64,000 nt of DNA, taken from assembly GCF_012689525.1 (NCBI RefSeq), contig NZ_CP051515.1:2170001-2234000 (forward strand), read 5' to 3'. Positions 55,541-64,000 of the stretch are shown in pieces; position 1 is the stretch's first letter, and every line of letters begins with the position of its first letter. The translations under genes and the position numbers were made by a program. The notes under the pieces were generated by a model. It ran no database searches. It had not been told where the DNA came from and saw only the letters and a list, made by a program, of their open reading frames with translations. This DNA comes from Paraburkholderia aromaticivorans (GTDB lineage Bacteria; Pseudomonadota; Gammaproteobacteria; Burkholderiales; Burkholderiaceae).

Positions 55541-56461
55541 ATGTCCCTCACCCAACGTCAACACGGCGCCATCACGCTGGCCAGCGTTGGGCTTCTGATG
55601 GGCACGCTCGGGATCTTCGTCGAGGAAGCGCGGCTCGGCGCGCTGACGCTCGTATTCTTTCGCTGCCTGTTCGGCTTTCTCTCGCTCGCCGCGTATTGCG
55701 CATGGAAAGGCTTCTTCACGCGCGCGCATTTCACGCGACGCACCGTCACGTTGGCGCTGATCACGGGCGTGCTGATGGTCACGCAGTGGGTCGGTTTCTT
55801 CGATGCGATTCATCGCACCAGCATCGCGGTTGCAACCGTGGTGTTTCATGTGCAGCCGTTCTGGGTCGTCCTGATCGGCGCGGCGTTGTTCAACGAGCGG
55901 CTCGGCATGGACCGGCTCGGCTGGATTGCGGCCGCTTTCGTCGGACTCGTGCTGGCATCGGGCGTCGTGGCCACGGAGAATCTGCAGGGTCATACGAGCT
56001 ATCTGATCGGCGTCGGCGAAGCGCTGGCGGGCTCGGTGCTGTATGCCAGCGTCACGTTGATCGCCAAAGGGCTCGGCAATTTGCGGCCGCATCTGCTGAC
56101 GCTCGCGCAGTGCGCGGTCGGCGTCGTGTGCCTGCCGTTGATCGCGCCGCTTACTGCCGTGCATATCGGCCCGATGCAGTGGTTCTGGCTGGTCGGCATG
56201 GGCGTGCTGCACACGGGGCTTTCGTATGTGCTGATTTACGGCGCGTTGCCCAAACTGAGCACGCCGATCATCGCCGTGTTGCTGTTCGTGTATCCGCTGA
56301 CGGCGATCGTGGTCGATGCTGTCGTGTATGGACGGGCGCTGTCGATGCCGCAACTGGCGGGCATGGTGTTGATCGTGGTCGCGAGTCTGGGGGTGAATCT
56401 CGGGTGGCCGCTGCTTTCGGTGCTGTGGCCAGGCGGGCGGGCGCGGCGGCAGGTGGAATGA
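55541..56461 (+). CDS. EamA/DMT-family transporter
   Basis: 306 residues from ATG 55541, ten hydrophobic helices in two EamA repeats (MGTLGIFVEEARLGALTLVF; SYVLIYGALPKLSTPIIAVL). Drug/metabolite transporters of this type usually export amino acids or metabolites. Probably under the divergent LysR. Substrate unknown. Confidence 0.88.
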   Translation: MSLTQRQHGAITLASVGLLMGTLGIFVEEARLGALTLVFFRCLFGFLSLAAYCAWKGFFTRAHFTRRTVTLALITGVLMVTQWVGFFDAIHRTSIAVATVVFHVQPFWVVLIGAALFNERLGMDRLGWIAAAFVGLVLASGVVATENLQGHTSYLIGVGEALAGSVLYASVTLIAKGLGNLRPHLLTLAQCAVGVVCLPLIAPLTAVHIGPMQWFWLVGMGVLHTGLSYVLIYGALPKLSTPIIAVLLFVYPLTAIVVDAVVYGRALSMPQLAGMVLIVVASLGVNLGWPLLSVLWPGGRARRQVE

Positions 56462-56498
56462 GATTCCGGGGCGTTCGGCTGATGTCGCGGCATCGAAC

Positions 56499-56527
56499 AA
56501 AAAACCGGGCGCTGGCGCCCGGTTTTT
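56499..56527. terminator. Bidirectional terminator between EamA and YoeB genes
   Basis: A-tract, stem CCGGGCG with its complement and CTGG loop, T-tract. It is symmetric and serves both convergent genes. Confidence 0.88.
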
Positions 56528-56537
56528 CTCAGCTTTC

Positions 56538-56834
56538 TTAGTGGAAGCGACAGGCGATCACGTAGATCTTTCCGTCTCGCGGCAGGTAAACGAGGCGGTC
56601 GGCGAGCGTAATACGGCGCGACCACAATCCGCTCAAGCTACCAAGCAGGGCCTCTGGTTTCCCCGTACCACGATAAGGATCGCGCCGGCACTCCTCTAGC
56701 AGCGTATTGATCTTGCGCAAGACCTTTCGGTCCGTCTCTTGCCAGTAAAGGTAATCGTCCCACGCGTCGTCGGTGAACATAAAAATGCTGTCAGCCTTTG
56801 CGGCCTCCTCGTTGCGGCTTTTGTGTCTGTTCAT
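56538..56834 (-). CDS. yoeB: YoeB-type mRNA interferase toxin
   Basis: 98 residues if read from ATG 56834; the conserved domain begins near 56780 (MFTDDAWDDYLYWQ). WDDYLYWQETDRKVLRKIN, GSLSGLWSRRIT, ADRLVYLPRDGKIYVIACRF and the terminal His match YoeB, including the catalytic Glu, Arg, His and Tyr/Phe region. It cuts mRNA at the ribosome when freed from YefM. The start is unsure, since neither ATG has a good ribosome site, and the longer form overlaps yefM by 44 bases. Confidence 0.88.
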   Translation of the reverse strand: MNRHKSRNEEAAKADSIFMFTDDAWDDYLYWQETDRKVLRKINTLLEECRRDPYRGTGKPEALLGSLSGLWSRRITLADRLVYLPRDGKIYVIACRFH

Positions 56835-57084
56835 CGGTCAGCAGTTCGCGCGCAGTCGCACTGCCGGCGTTCAACTGGGCGATAGACCTGGCGAGCCGCT
56901 GGGCGTTCTTCGACGAACTCAATAGATACAAGGTCTCCTGCATCGCATTGAAATCCTCGAGCGAAACCATGACCACGTTTTCGCCGGTCTGCCTCGTGAT
57001 CAGCATGGGGGTGTGATCGCGGCAGACGTCGTCCATCGCTTGCTTAAAGCCGGCACGCGCCTCGCTGTAAGTAAGGACGTTCAT
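56791..57084 (-). CDS. yefM: YefM-type antitoxin
   Basis: 97 residues from ATG 57084. MNVLTYSEARAGFKQAMDDV, then MLITRQTGENVVMVSLEDFN, is the classic Phd/YefM DNA-binding fold, and the C-terminal half (TLYLLSSSKNAQRLARSIAQ) binds the toxin. Longer C-terminus than E. coli YefM. It represses its own operon with YoeB. Confidence 0.9.
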   Translation of the reverse strand: MNVLTYSEARAGFKQAMDDVCRDHTPMLITRQTGENVVMVSLEDFNAMQETLYLLSSSKNAQRLARSIAQLNAGSATARELLTDEQTQKPQRGGRKG

Positions 57085-57347
57085 CTGTTTTCTCGACTTG
57101 AGAGGTTGCCCTCCAGTCGCTCCTGTCAAAAGTTAGGGACGATTCCGCCGCCGAACGACACGGCCGCCTTGCGGGACCGCGCGTTGAGCCGGTGGCCCGG
57201 AGCGAAAACGCCTCTGAACCACCGGCGATCATTGTACGGGTTTCTGTACAGATCGGCAAATCTGAAACAGCGGAGAAATACGTCCTCTAACGGATAGAAA
57301 GGATGCCCGCTTGCCGTTCCACTCGCCACTCAGCCGAACGGCCAACC

Positions 57348-58649
57348 TCACTGCGGCAAAACCTCGCCCTTCGTCTCCGGCGCAAACGGAATCACGAACA
57401 GGCCGACGATAAACGCGACTGCCGTCCACGCCACCGGCACACCGAGCGTATGCATATGCAGCACCGCCGCGCCGAGCAAAAAGTTGACGCCCGCGCCGAC
57501 GAACCGCCCGAACGACGTGCAGAACGCGAACGCCGTCGCCCGCACGCGGGTTTCGAACTGCTCCGGCAGCCACAAGCTGAACAGCGCGAAATTGCCGCCG
57601 AAGAACCCCAGCACGAAGAGCCACGCAATAAACGGCGCGAGCCCATTCGGCAGGTAAAACGCCCAGCCGAAACTGCCCACGATTGCCAGCGCCATGCCGA
57701 GGAAGTAAATCGCCAGCGTCTTCTTGCGGCCGATGCGCTCAGCGAGCGGCGGCAACGCGAGACAACCGAGGATCGTCGCGATCGACAACAACCCCGTGGC
57801 CAGCGACGCCGTTCTGATCGCGTCGTTCCTGGCCATGCCGGCCTTGGTCGCCAGCTGAATCACGGCCGACGGCTCGTACACCGCACCCGCCCACAGCCCG
57901 ATGATGGCGATTGTCAGCAGAATGCACGCGACCCAGGTGCGGCGTCGATAAGCCGGCCCCATGATCTCGCGCAGCGGCTTGGTGCGCACGGTGCGCGCCT
58001 CGGCCTTCTCCCACTTCTCCGACTCCTTCACGCGCAGCAGGATCAGAATCGCGACCACCACCGGCACCGCGCCGGTCAGGAACATCGCGCGCCAGCCGTA
58101 ATGCACGCCGACCGTATAGTTCAGCGCCGCCGCGAGGAAGAACCCGGCGTAGTAGCCCGTTTGCAGATAACCGGCGCCCATCTTGCGACGATCCTCCGGC
58201 CATGCCTCGGCCACATAGGTCCCGGCCAGCGCCCACTCGCCGCCAATGCCGACGCCCGCAATAAAGCGATAGATGCCGAGTTCCCACACGTTGTGCGAAG
58301 TCGCCGCGAGTCCCGTGAAAATGGCGAACGTGAAAATGGTGCCGGCCAACACCTTGGTGCGGCCGTAGCGGTCCGCAAGCGGCCCCCAGATGAACGACAG
58401 CCCCCACCCGACCAGGAACAGCGCGAACAGGATCGAACCGGCCAGGCCGACGTTCGCCGGCGTCGCCGCATACCCCGAGCGCGGCAGCAGTTCGGTCAAG
58501 GCCGGCGTCAACACGAGCGCGTAGATGAACGAGTCCATCCCGTCGAGCGTCCAGCCTGCCCACGCTCCCCAAAAACCTGCGATCTGCGAACGATTGAGCG
58601 GCGTGCGGCGCCGCGCGACCGGCGTGCGGTCGGTTAGTGAATTCATCAT
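57348..58649 (-). CDS. MFS transporter (sialate/aromatic-acid:H+ symporter-like), linked to malonate genes
   Basis: 433 residues, 12 helices. GWTLDGMDSFIYALVLTPAL in helix 1, the MFS loop WGPLADRYGRTKVL, GVGIGGEWALAGTYVAEAWP and RGR-like segments match the NanT/shikimate-permease group. Divergent from the GntR gene that heads the mdc operon, so it may import malonate or a related dicarboxylate. It is not a MadLM or MdcF type carrier, so the substrate is uncertain. Confidence 0.8.
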   Translation of the reverse strand: MMNSLTDRTPVARRRTPLNRSQIAGFWGAWAGWTLDGMDSFIYALVLTPALTELLPRSGYAATPANVGLAGSILFALFLVGWGLSFIWGPLADRYGRTKVLAGTIFTFAIFTGLAATSHNVWELGIYRFIAGVGIGGEWALAGTYVAEAWPEDRRKMGAGYLQTGYYAGFFLAAALNYTVGVHYGWRAMFLTGAVPVVVAILILLRVKESEKWEKAEARTVRTKPLREIMGPAYRRRTWVACILLTIAIIGLWAGAVYEPSAVIQLATKAGMARNDAIRTASLATGLLSIATILGCLALPPLAERIGRKKTLAIYFLGMALAIVGSFGWAFYLPNGLAPFIAWLFVLGFFGGNFALFSLWLPEQFETRVRATAFAFCTSFGRFVGAGVNFLLGAAVLHMHTLGVPVAWTAVAFIVGLFVIPFAPETKGEVLPQ

Positions 58650-58808
58650 GCTTCTCCGGTCCGACAGTTGGCGTACCTAACGGGAACGACGAGATGGCGC
58701 GTTTGTGATGAACCGGGGTGTCCTTGCACATCCGGTCAGCGGACTCTGCAGACAGTACGGTGAAAATTTTTCCGGGTTTGCCCGCGTTTAATTCGTGTAT
58801 TTTTATAT

Positions 58809-58825
58809 ATAATATTTGATATTAT
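58809..58825. promoter_or_regulatory. Palindromic operator over the GntR start
   Basis: ATAATAT-TTG-ATATTAT: perfect 7-base arms, overlapping a TATAAT hexamer (58808-58813) and the start codon at 58824. Likely autoregulation of the mdc regulator. Confidence 0.55.
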
Positions 58826-59597
58826 GAGCGACGCAATCGATGGTTTTCCCCTGGACGCCCCGGCGCACATCCCGCTTTTACCCGCGGCGGCGCCGCGTGA
58901 AAGCACGTCCCGCGTGATCGCGGAGGCGCTGCGTGCGGCGATTGTCGACGGCACGCTGGCGCCCGGCGCGCCGCTGCGGCAGGACGCGATCGCGCGGCAT
59001 TTTTCAGTCAGCGCAATTCCCGTACGCGAAGCGCTACGTCAGTTAGAGAGCGAGGGCTGGGCCAAAGCGGCCGTGCACAAGGGCGCGACGGTCGCGCCTT
59101 TGTCGGCGGAAGAAGCGCGCGAAATCTACGAGATCCGTTCCGCGCTGGAGAGCCTCGCCATCGGGCTCGCGATTCCCAGGCACACGGCCGCCACGTTGCG
59201 CGAATCCGCCAGGCTGTGCCGCGCCGCCGAACTCGAGGCGAACCCATCACTGTATGTCGAGCGCAATGCCGCGTTTCACATGAGCCTGTATGCGCCCGCC
59301 GCCCGTCCGCAACTCGAGGACATGATCGGCACGCTGCATCGGCGTGGTGAAAGATATCTGCGCCTGAAATTCGGCTTGCCGTCGTACAAGGGCGAGTCCG
59401 ACAATGAACACGCCGCCCTGCTCGACGCCGTGCAACGCCGCGACATTCCCGCCGCGCAGCAGTTGGTCGTCGCGCATCTGCTGGGCACGGGCGACCTGCT
59501 TTATCGTTTCCTCACCGAACGCACGCAGGCCGAAGCCGCGCTTGCGAATCAACCCAAGCCGCGCGGCAGACGCCCGCGCGCCACCACCGGGAGCTGA
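58824..59597 (+). CDS. GntR/FCD-family regulator of the malonate decarboxylase operon (MdcY-like)
   Basis: 257 residues. Winged helix with GTLAPGAPLRQDAIARHF and SAIPVREALRQLESEGWAK, then FCD domain with IYEIRSALESLAIGLAI and ERNAAFHMSLYAPAARP (metal-ligand His). A GntR regulator called MdcY controls malonate genes in Acinetobacter, and this gene lies 8 bases before mdcA. It has no ribosome site: the ATG lies about 10 bases after TATAAT, so the message may be leaderless or the true start is internal. Confidence 0.83.
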   Translation: MSDAIDGFPLDAPAHIPLLPAAAPRESTSRVIAEALRAAIVDGTLAPGAPLRQDAIARHFSVSAIPVREALRQLESEGWAKAAVHKGATVAPLSAEEAREIYEIRSALESLAIGLAIPRHTAATLRESARLCRAAELEANPSLYVERNAAFHMSLYAPAARPQLEDMIGTLHRRGERYLRLKFGLPSYKGESDNEHAALLDAVQRRDIPAAQQLVVAHLLGTGDLLYRFLTERTQAEAALANQPKPRGRRPRATTGS

Positions 59598-59605
59598 CTA
59601 AGCCG

Positions 59606-61288
59606 ATGAACCGACCCGCCGAAGCCGCTGCGTCCGCAGTGTCGACACCCACCGCCGCCCGTTCGTGGACCACCCGTCGCGACGAAAAGAACCGCCGCCT
59701 CGCCACTATTGCACCCTGGCTCGAAGACGGCGTGCTGCGGCCGGAGCGCATCGTCGACGCGCTCGAAACGCTGATTCAGCCTGGCGACCGCGTCGCCCTC
59801 GAAGGCGACAACCAGAAGCAGGCCGATTTCCTCTCTCGCTCGTTCGCCAAGGTCGATCCGCAGAAGATTCACGACGTGCATCTGTTGATTTCGAGCATCG
59901 GCCGCCCTGAGCATCTGACGCTGTTCGAACGCGGCATCGCGCATAAGGTCGACTTCTCGTTTGCCGGCCCGCAAAGCCTGCGGGTCGCGCAACTGCTCGA
60001 AGACGGCCAGCTGGAAATCGGCGCGATCTATACGTACGTCGAGTTGTACGCGCGCATGTTCGTGGATCTGACGCCGCACGTCGCGCTGCTGTGCGCGGAA
60101 AAGGCCGACCGTCACGGCAATCTGTACACCGGCGCGAATACCGAAGACACGCCTACCATCGCCGAAGCTGCTGCTTTTCGTCATGGCATCGTGATCGTGC
60201 AGGTCAACGAGATCGTCGACGAACTACCGCGCGTCGACATTCCCGGGTCATGGGTCGACGTGGTCGTGCAGGCGGACCGGCCGTTCGCCGTCGAGCCGCT
60301 ATTCACGCGCGATCCGCGCCATATCGGCGACCTGCAGGTGCTCACTGCGATGATGGTGATTCGCGGCATCTACGAGCCCTATGGCGTGACGTCGCTGAAT
60401 CACGGCATTGGCTTCGACACGGCCGCGATCGAATTGCTGTTGCCCACGTACGGCGAATCGCTCGGCCTGAAGGGCAAGATCTGCCGCAACTGGACGCTTA
60501 ATCCGCATCCCACCATGATTCCCGCAATCGAATCGGGCTGGGTCGACAGCATCCATTGTTTCGGCAGCGAAGTCGGCATGGAGCCGTATATCGAGGCGCG
60601 TCCGGACGTGTTCTTCACCGGCAACGACGGCAGCCTGCGCTCGAACCGCGTGCTGTGCCAACTGGCCGGGCAATACGGCGTCGATCTGTTCATCGGCTCG
60701 ACCTTGCAGATCGATGCCGACGCGAATTCGTCGACCGTCACGCGCGGGCGTCTTGCCGGGTTCGGCGGTGCGCCGAACATGGGCCACGATCCGCGCGGCC
60801 GGCGTCATTCGAGCGAAGCGTGGCTCAAGCTGCTGCGCGATGAGGGCCCGGTGTCGCGTGGCCACAAGCTGGTCGTGCAGATGGCCGAGACCTACAAGAA
60901 AGGCGGCGAGCCGACCTTCGTCGATGAACTCGACGCCGTCGCGGTCGGCGCGAAAAGCGGCATGCCGGTTGCGCCCGTGATGATCTACGGCGACGACGTC
61001 AGCCATGTGGTCACCGAGGAAGGCATCGCGCATCTGCACAAGGCCGAAGGCATCGACGAACGGCGCGCGGCGATCGCCGCCGTGGCCGGCGTGACGCCGA
61101 TCGGGCTACGCGCGAAGCCGGAGAAGACGGCGGAGTTGCGCCGGCGCGGCATCGTCGCGTATCCCGAGGATCTCGGCATCCGGCGTGGCGAGGCCAAGCG
61201 CTCGCTGCTGGCAGCACGCAGCATCGACGATCTGGTGACGTGGTCGGGCGGCCTGTACGAACCGCCGGCGCGCTTCAGGAGCTGGTGA
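59606..61288 (+). CDS. mdcA: Malonate decarboxylase alpha subunit (acetyl-/malonyl-ACP transferase)
   Basis: 560 residues, the usual MdcA size, CoA-transferase-like. ERIVDALETLIQPGDRVALEGDNQKQADFL at the N-terminus (in parts), GLTIQI-like core LFIGSTLQIDADANSSTV and GAPNMGHDPRGRRH are family segments. It swaps malonate for acetate on the carrier subunit thiol. The start at ATG 59606 gives 8 bases from the GntR gene. First structural gene of mdcABCDE. Confidence 0.93.
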   Translation: MNRPAEAAASAVSTPTAARSWTTRRDEKNRRLATIAPWLEDGVLRPERIVDALETLIQPGDRVALEGDNQKQADFLSRSFAKVDPQKIHDVHLLISSIGRPEHLTLFERGIAHKVDFSFAGPQSLRVAQLLEDGQLEIGAIYTYVELYARMFVDLTPHVALLCAEKADRHGNLYTGANTEDTPTIAEAAAFRHGIVIVQVNEIVDELPRVDIPGSWVDVVVQADRPFAVEPLFTRDPRHIGDLQVLTAMMVIRGIYEPYGVTSLNHGIGFDTAAIELLLPTYGESLGLKGKICRNWTLNPHPTMIPAIESGWVDSIHCFGSEVGMEPYIEARPDVFFTGNDGSLRSNRVLCQLAGQYGVDLFIGSTLQIDADANSSTVTRGRLAGFGGAPNMGHDPRGRRHSSEAWLKLLRDEGPVSRGHKLVVQMAETYKKGGEPTFVDELDAVAVGAKSGMPVAPVMIYGDDVSHVVTEEGIAHLHKAEGIDERRAAIAAVAGVTPIGLRAKPEKTAELRRRGIVAYPEDLGIRRGEAKRSLLAARSIDDLVTWSGGLYEPPARFRSW

Positions 61289-61290
61289 GC

Positions 61291-62298
61291 ATGGCGCCCG
61301 CTGCCTGGCTCGCGCGAGAAGAAGCGCAGGCGCCGTGCGGTCGCGCCGCGCGCGCGACGGCGGTCGATTCGCGAGCCGACGTCACCGGGGTTGCCGACGC
61401 CTTTCACGCCACGGCCCGCGCCGCCCACCTCGCGCCCACGCTTTCCGACACACAGTTGGCACGTCACGCCATCACCGCGCTGATCGACGAAGCCCAACTC
61501 ACGCCCAAGCCCGCGCTAGTCGACCGGCGCGGCAGCGGCGCGCATCGCGACCTCGATCTCGACACCATGCTGCGCTCGGCGCACGCGCTCGAGCCGACCT
61601 TCGCGGCGCTCGCACGCGCGGCGCGCCGCCGCGGCGAACCGTCCGCGTTGCTGCGCACCGAACTCGCGCAGATCGGCCGCGCCGGCGAACTGGACATGCT
61701 GAACGCCACGGGAGGCAGCAACGCGCATCGCGGCGCGATCTGGATCGTCGGCCTGCTGGTCGCGGGGGCGTCGCTGCCCGCCGGCGCCATGCGTGCGAAC
61801 GCATCGCGGATCGGCACGCGTGCCGCGCAGATCGCCTGCTTCCCGGATCGCTTCGCCGCGCCTTCCGACAGTCACGGCGAACGCGCACGTCAGCGCTATC
61901 AGGTCGGCGGAGCGCGCCGCGAAGCGCAGGACGGTTTCCCGCATGTCGTCGACGTGGGCCTGCCCGCGTTGCTCGCGGCACGTGAGCGAGGCATCGACGA
62001 AAACGCCGCGCGCGTCGACGCCCTGCTCTCGATCATGGCCACGCTGGACGACACCTGCCTGCTGCATCGCGCGGGCTTGCCCGGTTTGCACGCCGGACAA
62101 CACGGCGCGCAACGCGTGCTCGACGCGGGCGGCAGTTCGACGCCCGCGGGCCGCGCCGCGCTCGCCGCGCTCGAACACGACTTGCTAACGCTCAACGCAT
62201 CGCCCGGCGGCGCAGCCGATCTGCTCGCCGCCACCCTCTTTCTCGACATGCTGGCGCATCACGACGCCGACCGGAGCCCCGACTCATGGAACATCTGA
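61291..62298 (+). CDS. mdcB: Triphosphoribosyl-dephospho-CoA synthase
   Basis: 335 residues from ATG 61291, two bases after the mdcA stop. CitG/MdcB family with LTPKPALVDRRGSGAHRDLD, TGGSNAHRGAIWIVGLL and STPAGRAALAALEHDLL. It builds the prosthetic-group precursor from ATP and dephospho-CoA for attachment to MdcC. Overlaps mdcC by 13 bases. Confidence 0.92.
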   Translation: MAPAAWLAREEAQAPCGRAARATAVDSRADVTGVADAFHATARAAHLAPTLSDTQLARHAITALIDEAQLTPKPALVDRRGSGAHRDLDLDTMLRSAHALEPTFAALARAARRRGEPSALLRTELAQIGRAGELDMLNATGGSNAHRGAIWIVGLLVAGASLPAGAMRANASRIGTRAAQIACFPDRFAAPSDSHGERARQRYQVGGARREAQDGFPHVVDVGLPALLAARERGIDENAARVDALLSIMATLDDTCLLHRAGLPGLHAGQHGAQRVLDAGGSSTPAGRAALAALEHDLLTLNASPGGAADLLAATLFLDMLAHHDADRSPDSWNI

Positions 62299-62600
62299 CC
62301 TTCGACTATCCGGCGCAACGCGCCGTCACGACCCGCGCGCATGTCGGCGTGGTGGGCTCGGGCGATCTGGAAGTGCTGCTCTCGCCCGCCGATCAGGCTA
62401 GCGCACTGAACGCGCACGTGGTCGTGCGCACCAGCGTCGACGGCTACAGCCACATCTGGAAAAGCGTGCTCGACCGCTTTTTCACCCGCTACGACGGCGC
62501 AGCGCAAATCGAAATCAACGACTTCGGCGCGACGCCCGGCGTGGTCGCGTTGCGGCTCGCGGAAGCCGTCGAAGCCGCCGAACAGGGAGACGACGCATGA
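62286..62600 (+). CDS. mdcC: Malonate decarboxylase acyl carrier protein (delta subunit)
   Basis: 104 residues. RAHVGVVGSGDLEVLLSP carries the serine (Ser25) that receives the phosphoribosyl-dephospho-CoA arm in this family. DFGATPGVVALRLAEA near the C-terminus is also typical. Overlaps mdcB by 13 and mdcD by 4 bases. Confidence 0.93.
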   Translation: MEHLTFDYPAQRAVTTRAHVGVVGSGDLEVLLSPADQASALNAHVVVRTSVDGYSHIWKSVLDRFFTRYDGAAQIEINDFGATPGVVALRLAEAVEAAEQGDDA

Positions 62601-63481
62601 CTACGGTTGCGACCGCTCATCCCGCGCCGATGCTGCGCGAGAGTTTCATCGAACTGCCGGCGCGTGAGCGCGCCCGCTCGCTGCTGGATGCCGGCACCTT
62701 CCGCGAACTGCTCGGCCCGTTCGACAAGATCGAATCGCCGTGGCTGCCGCTGCAGGGCGTCGTCTGCCAGGCGGATGACGGCTGCGTGATCGCGCGCGGC
62801 ACCATCGACGGCGAACCCGCCGTGGTCGCCGCGATCGAATCCGCGTTCCAGGGCGGCAGCATCGGCGAAGTGTCGGGCAGCAAGATCGCCGCGGCGCTCG
62901 AACTGGCCTTGCGCGACTGCGAACGCGGCAAGATCGTGCGGCCTGTCGTGCTGTTCGAAACCGGCGGCGTGCGGCTGCAGGAAGCCAACCTCGGCCTCGC
63001 GGTGATCGCGGAGATTCAGGCCGCCATCGTCGCGTTGCGGCGGCATGTGCCGGTGGTCGGTGTGATCGCGGGCATGGTCGGCTGCTTCGGCGGCATGTCG
63101 CTGGCGGCTGCGCTGTGTTCGTACCTGGTCGTCACGAAGCAAGGGCGGCTCGGCATGAACGGGCCCGAAGTGATCGAACAGGAAGCCGGCATCGAGGAAC
63201 TCGATGCCAGCGACCGCCGCCGCGTGTGGCAACTGATCGGTGGCGAACAGCGCACGGCGACGGCGCTCGCCGATCAACTGGTCGACGACGATTCCGACGC
63301 GGTGAGCGCCGCCGTGCGTTCCGCGTTCGAGCAAGGCGTGCCGGCCGCGCATCGCAGCGAACAGGTCGACGTGTTTCTGAACCGGCTCGCGCAGATCGAT
63401 CCCGCCAGCGTTACACCGGAAACCATGCGTGACGTATTCAACCGTCACGCGCAAAACGAATCGCGCAAGGAGCAAGCATGA
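62597..63481 (+). CDS. mdcD: Malonate decarboxylase beta subunit
   Basis: 294 residues, carboxyltransferase/crotonase fold. SFIELPARERARSLLDAGTF, VVAAIESAFQGGSIGEVSG, LFETGGVRLQEANLGL and GMVGCFGGMSLAAALCSY form the malonyl-binding pocket. With MdcE it decarboxylates malonyl-S-carrier to acetyl-S-carrier. ATGA overlaps on both sides. Confidence 0.93.
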   Translation: MTTVATAHPAPMLRESFIELPARERARSLLDAGTFRELLGPFDKIESPWLPLQGVVCQADDGCVIARGTIDGEPAVVAAIESAFQGGSIGEVSGSKIAAALELALRDCERGKIVRPVVLFETGGVRLQEANLGLAVIAEIQAAIVALRRHVPVVGVIAGMVGCFGGMSLAAALCSYLVVTKQGRLGMNGPEVIEQEAGIEELDASDRRRVWQLIGGEQRTATALADQLVDDDSDAVSAAVRSAFEQGVPAAHRSEQVDVFLNRLAQIDPASVTPETMRDVFNRHAQNESRKEQA

Positions 63482-64000
63482 GCGACGCACAACTTAGCCG
63501 CGGCGCGCGCTGGTTCCAGGCACTGGCCGGCGAATCGGTCAGCCCGGCGCCCGTGTTGAGCGGCGACGCCCCACTCGGCGGCGAGACCGCGCACTTCTTC
63601 TCGGTCGTGCCCGATCCCGCCAACCGCTTTCCGCGCGCGACCGATAACGTGGTCGGCCTCGAACAGGGCTGGCGGCTCGCGCGCGCCGTGCGCGACGCCA
63701 TTGCGCAGGACGAAGCGAGCGGCACGCGCCGCCCGATCGTCGCGATCGTCGACGTGAAAAGCCAGGCGTACGGCTATCGCGAGGAGATGCTCGGCATTCA
63801 CCTCGCCTGCGCCGCGGCCGTCGATGCCTACGCCGCCGCACGCGACGCCGGTCATCCGGTGATCGCGCTGATCGTCGGACCGGCCATGTCGGGCGCCTTC
63901 CTCGCGCACGGCTATCAGGCCAACCGCATCGTCGCGCTCGACGCGCCCGGCACCATGGTTCACGCGATGGGCAAGGAAGCCGCCGCGCGCGTCACGCGCC
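63478..64000 (+). CDS. mdcE: Malonate decarboxylase gamma subunit, N-terminal part
   Basis: 174 codons of the frame lie in the window, cut by its right edge. It starts at ATG 63478, overlapping the mdcD stop as ATGA. RGARWFQALAGES, then PIVAIVDVKSQAYGYREEML and VGPAMSGAFLAHGYQANRIV match MdcE, the co-decarboxylase partner of MdcD. Transferase genes such as mdcG and mdcH would be expected further right. Confidence 0.92.
   Translation, partial: MSDAQLSRGARWFQALAGESVSPAPVLSGDAPLGGETAHFFSVVPDPANRFPRATDNVVGLEQGWRLARAVRDAIAQDEASGTRRPIVAIVDVKSQAYGYREEMLGIHLACAAAVDAYAAARDAGHPVIALIVGPAMSGAFLAHGYQANRIVALDAPGTMVHAMGKEAAARVTR

Overview
The window is GC-rich, gene-dense, free-living proteobacterial DNA. 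Its content (hexuronate and aldarate catabolism, cyanide-insensitive-type cytochrome bd with a DUF2474 partner, a malonate decarboxylase operon, several GntR regulators, many ABC/TRAP/MFS transporters) fits Burkholderiales, most likely Burkholderia or Paraburkholderia. The genus is inference; no rRNA marker is present. I saw no tRNA, rRNA, insertion sequence, prophage or CRISPR.

Region 1 (1-17.9 kb) is a pectin/galacturonate/aldarate locus. It holds a TRAP transporter (dctPQM, dctM cut by the window edge), an SMP-30 lactonase, a first uronate dehydrogenase, galactarate dehydratase (garD), 5-keto-4-deoxyglucarate dehydratase (kdgD), an aldarate MFS transporter, a FadR-type GntR regulator, 2-oxoglutarate semialdehyde dehydrogenase, garL and garR, a GH28 polygalacturonase, a hexuronate MFS transporter and a second uronate dehydrogenase. 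The galactarate product can therefore leave by two routes: kdgD plus semialdehyde dehydrogenase to 2-oxoglutarate, or garL plus garR to pyruvate and glycerate. Nine copies of a palindromic operator (core GTNGTNNNACNAC) lie in the intergenic regions of this locus and appear to join it into one regulon.

Region 2 (18-31.8 kb) is mixed. It has a DUF2867 protein, an alpha/beta hydrolase, a cydAB-DUF2474 operon with a perfect FNR/ANR-type box upstream, a NarL-type response regulator convergent with a hybrid histidine kinase, a sigma-like protein, a large fusion of a GMC oxidoreductase with a Cys-nucleophile alpha/beta hydrolase, and an orphan ModA-like binding protein.

Region 3 (31.8-44.4 kb) looks like a catabolic island for a histidine-like compound. 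It contains two complete polar-amino-acid ABC importers, two HutC-family GntR repressors, a 2OG-Fe(II) oxygenase with a GlcD-type FAD oxidase, and a histidine/aromatic ammonia-lyase homologue that has lost the Ala-Ser-Gly triad that makes the MIO cofactor. I propose an ergothionase-like betaine lyase. Palindromic HutC-type operators lie at the promoters.

Region 4 (44.6-57.1 kb) holds a membrane methyltransferase-like protein, an arylamine N-acetyltransferase, and a probable iron-uptake operon (OprB porin, beta-propeller protein, Tat-exported Dyp peroxidase, FbpABC-type ABC importer) behind a Fur-like box. It also holds a LysR/EamA pair and a YefM-YoeB toxin-antitoxin pair.

Region 5 (57.3-64 kb) has an MFS transporter divergent from a GntR regulator and mdcABCDE (malonate decarboxylase), running off the right edge.
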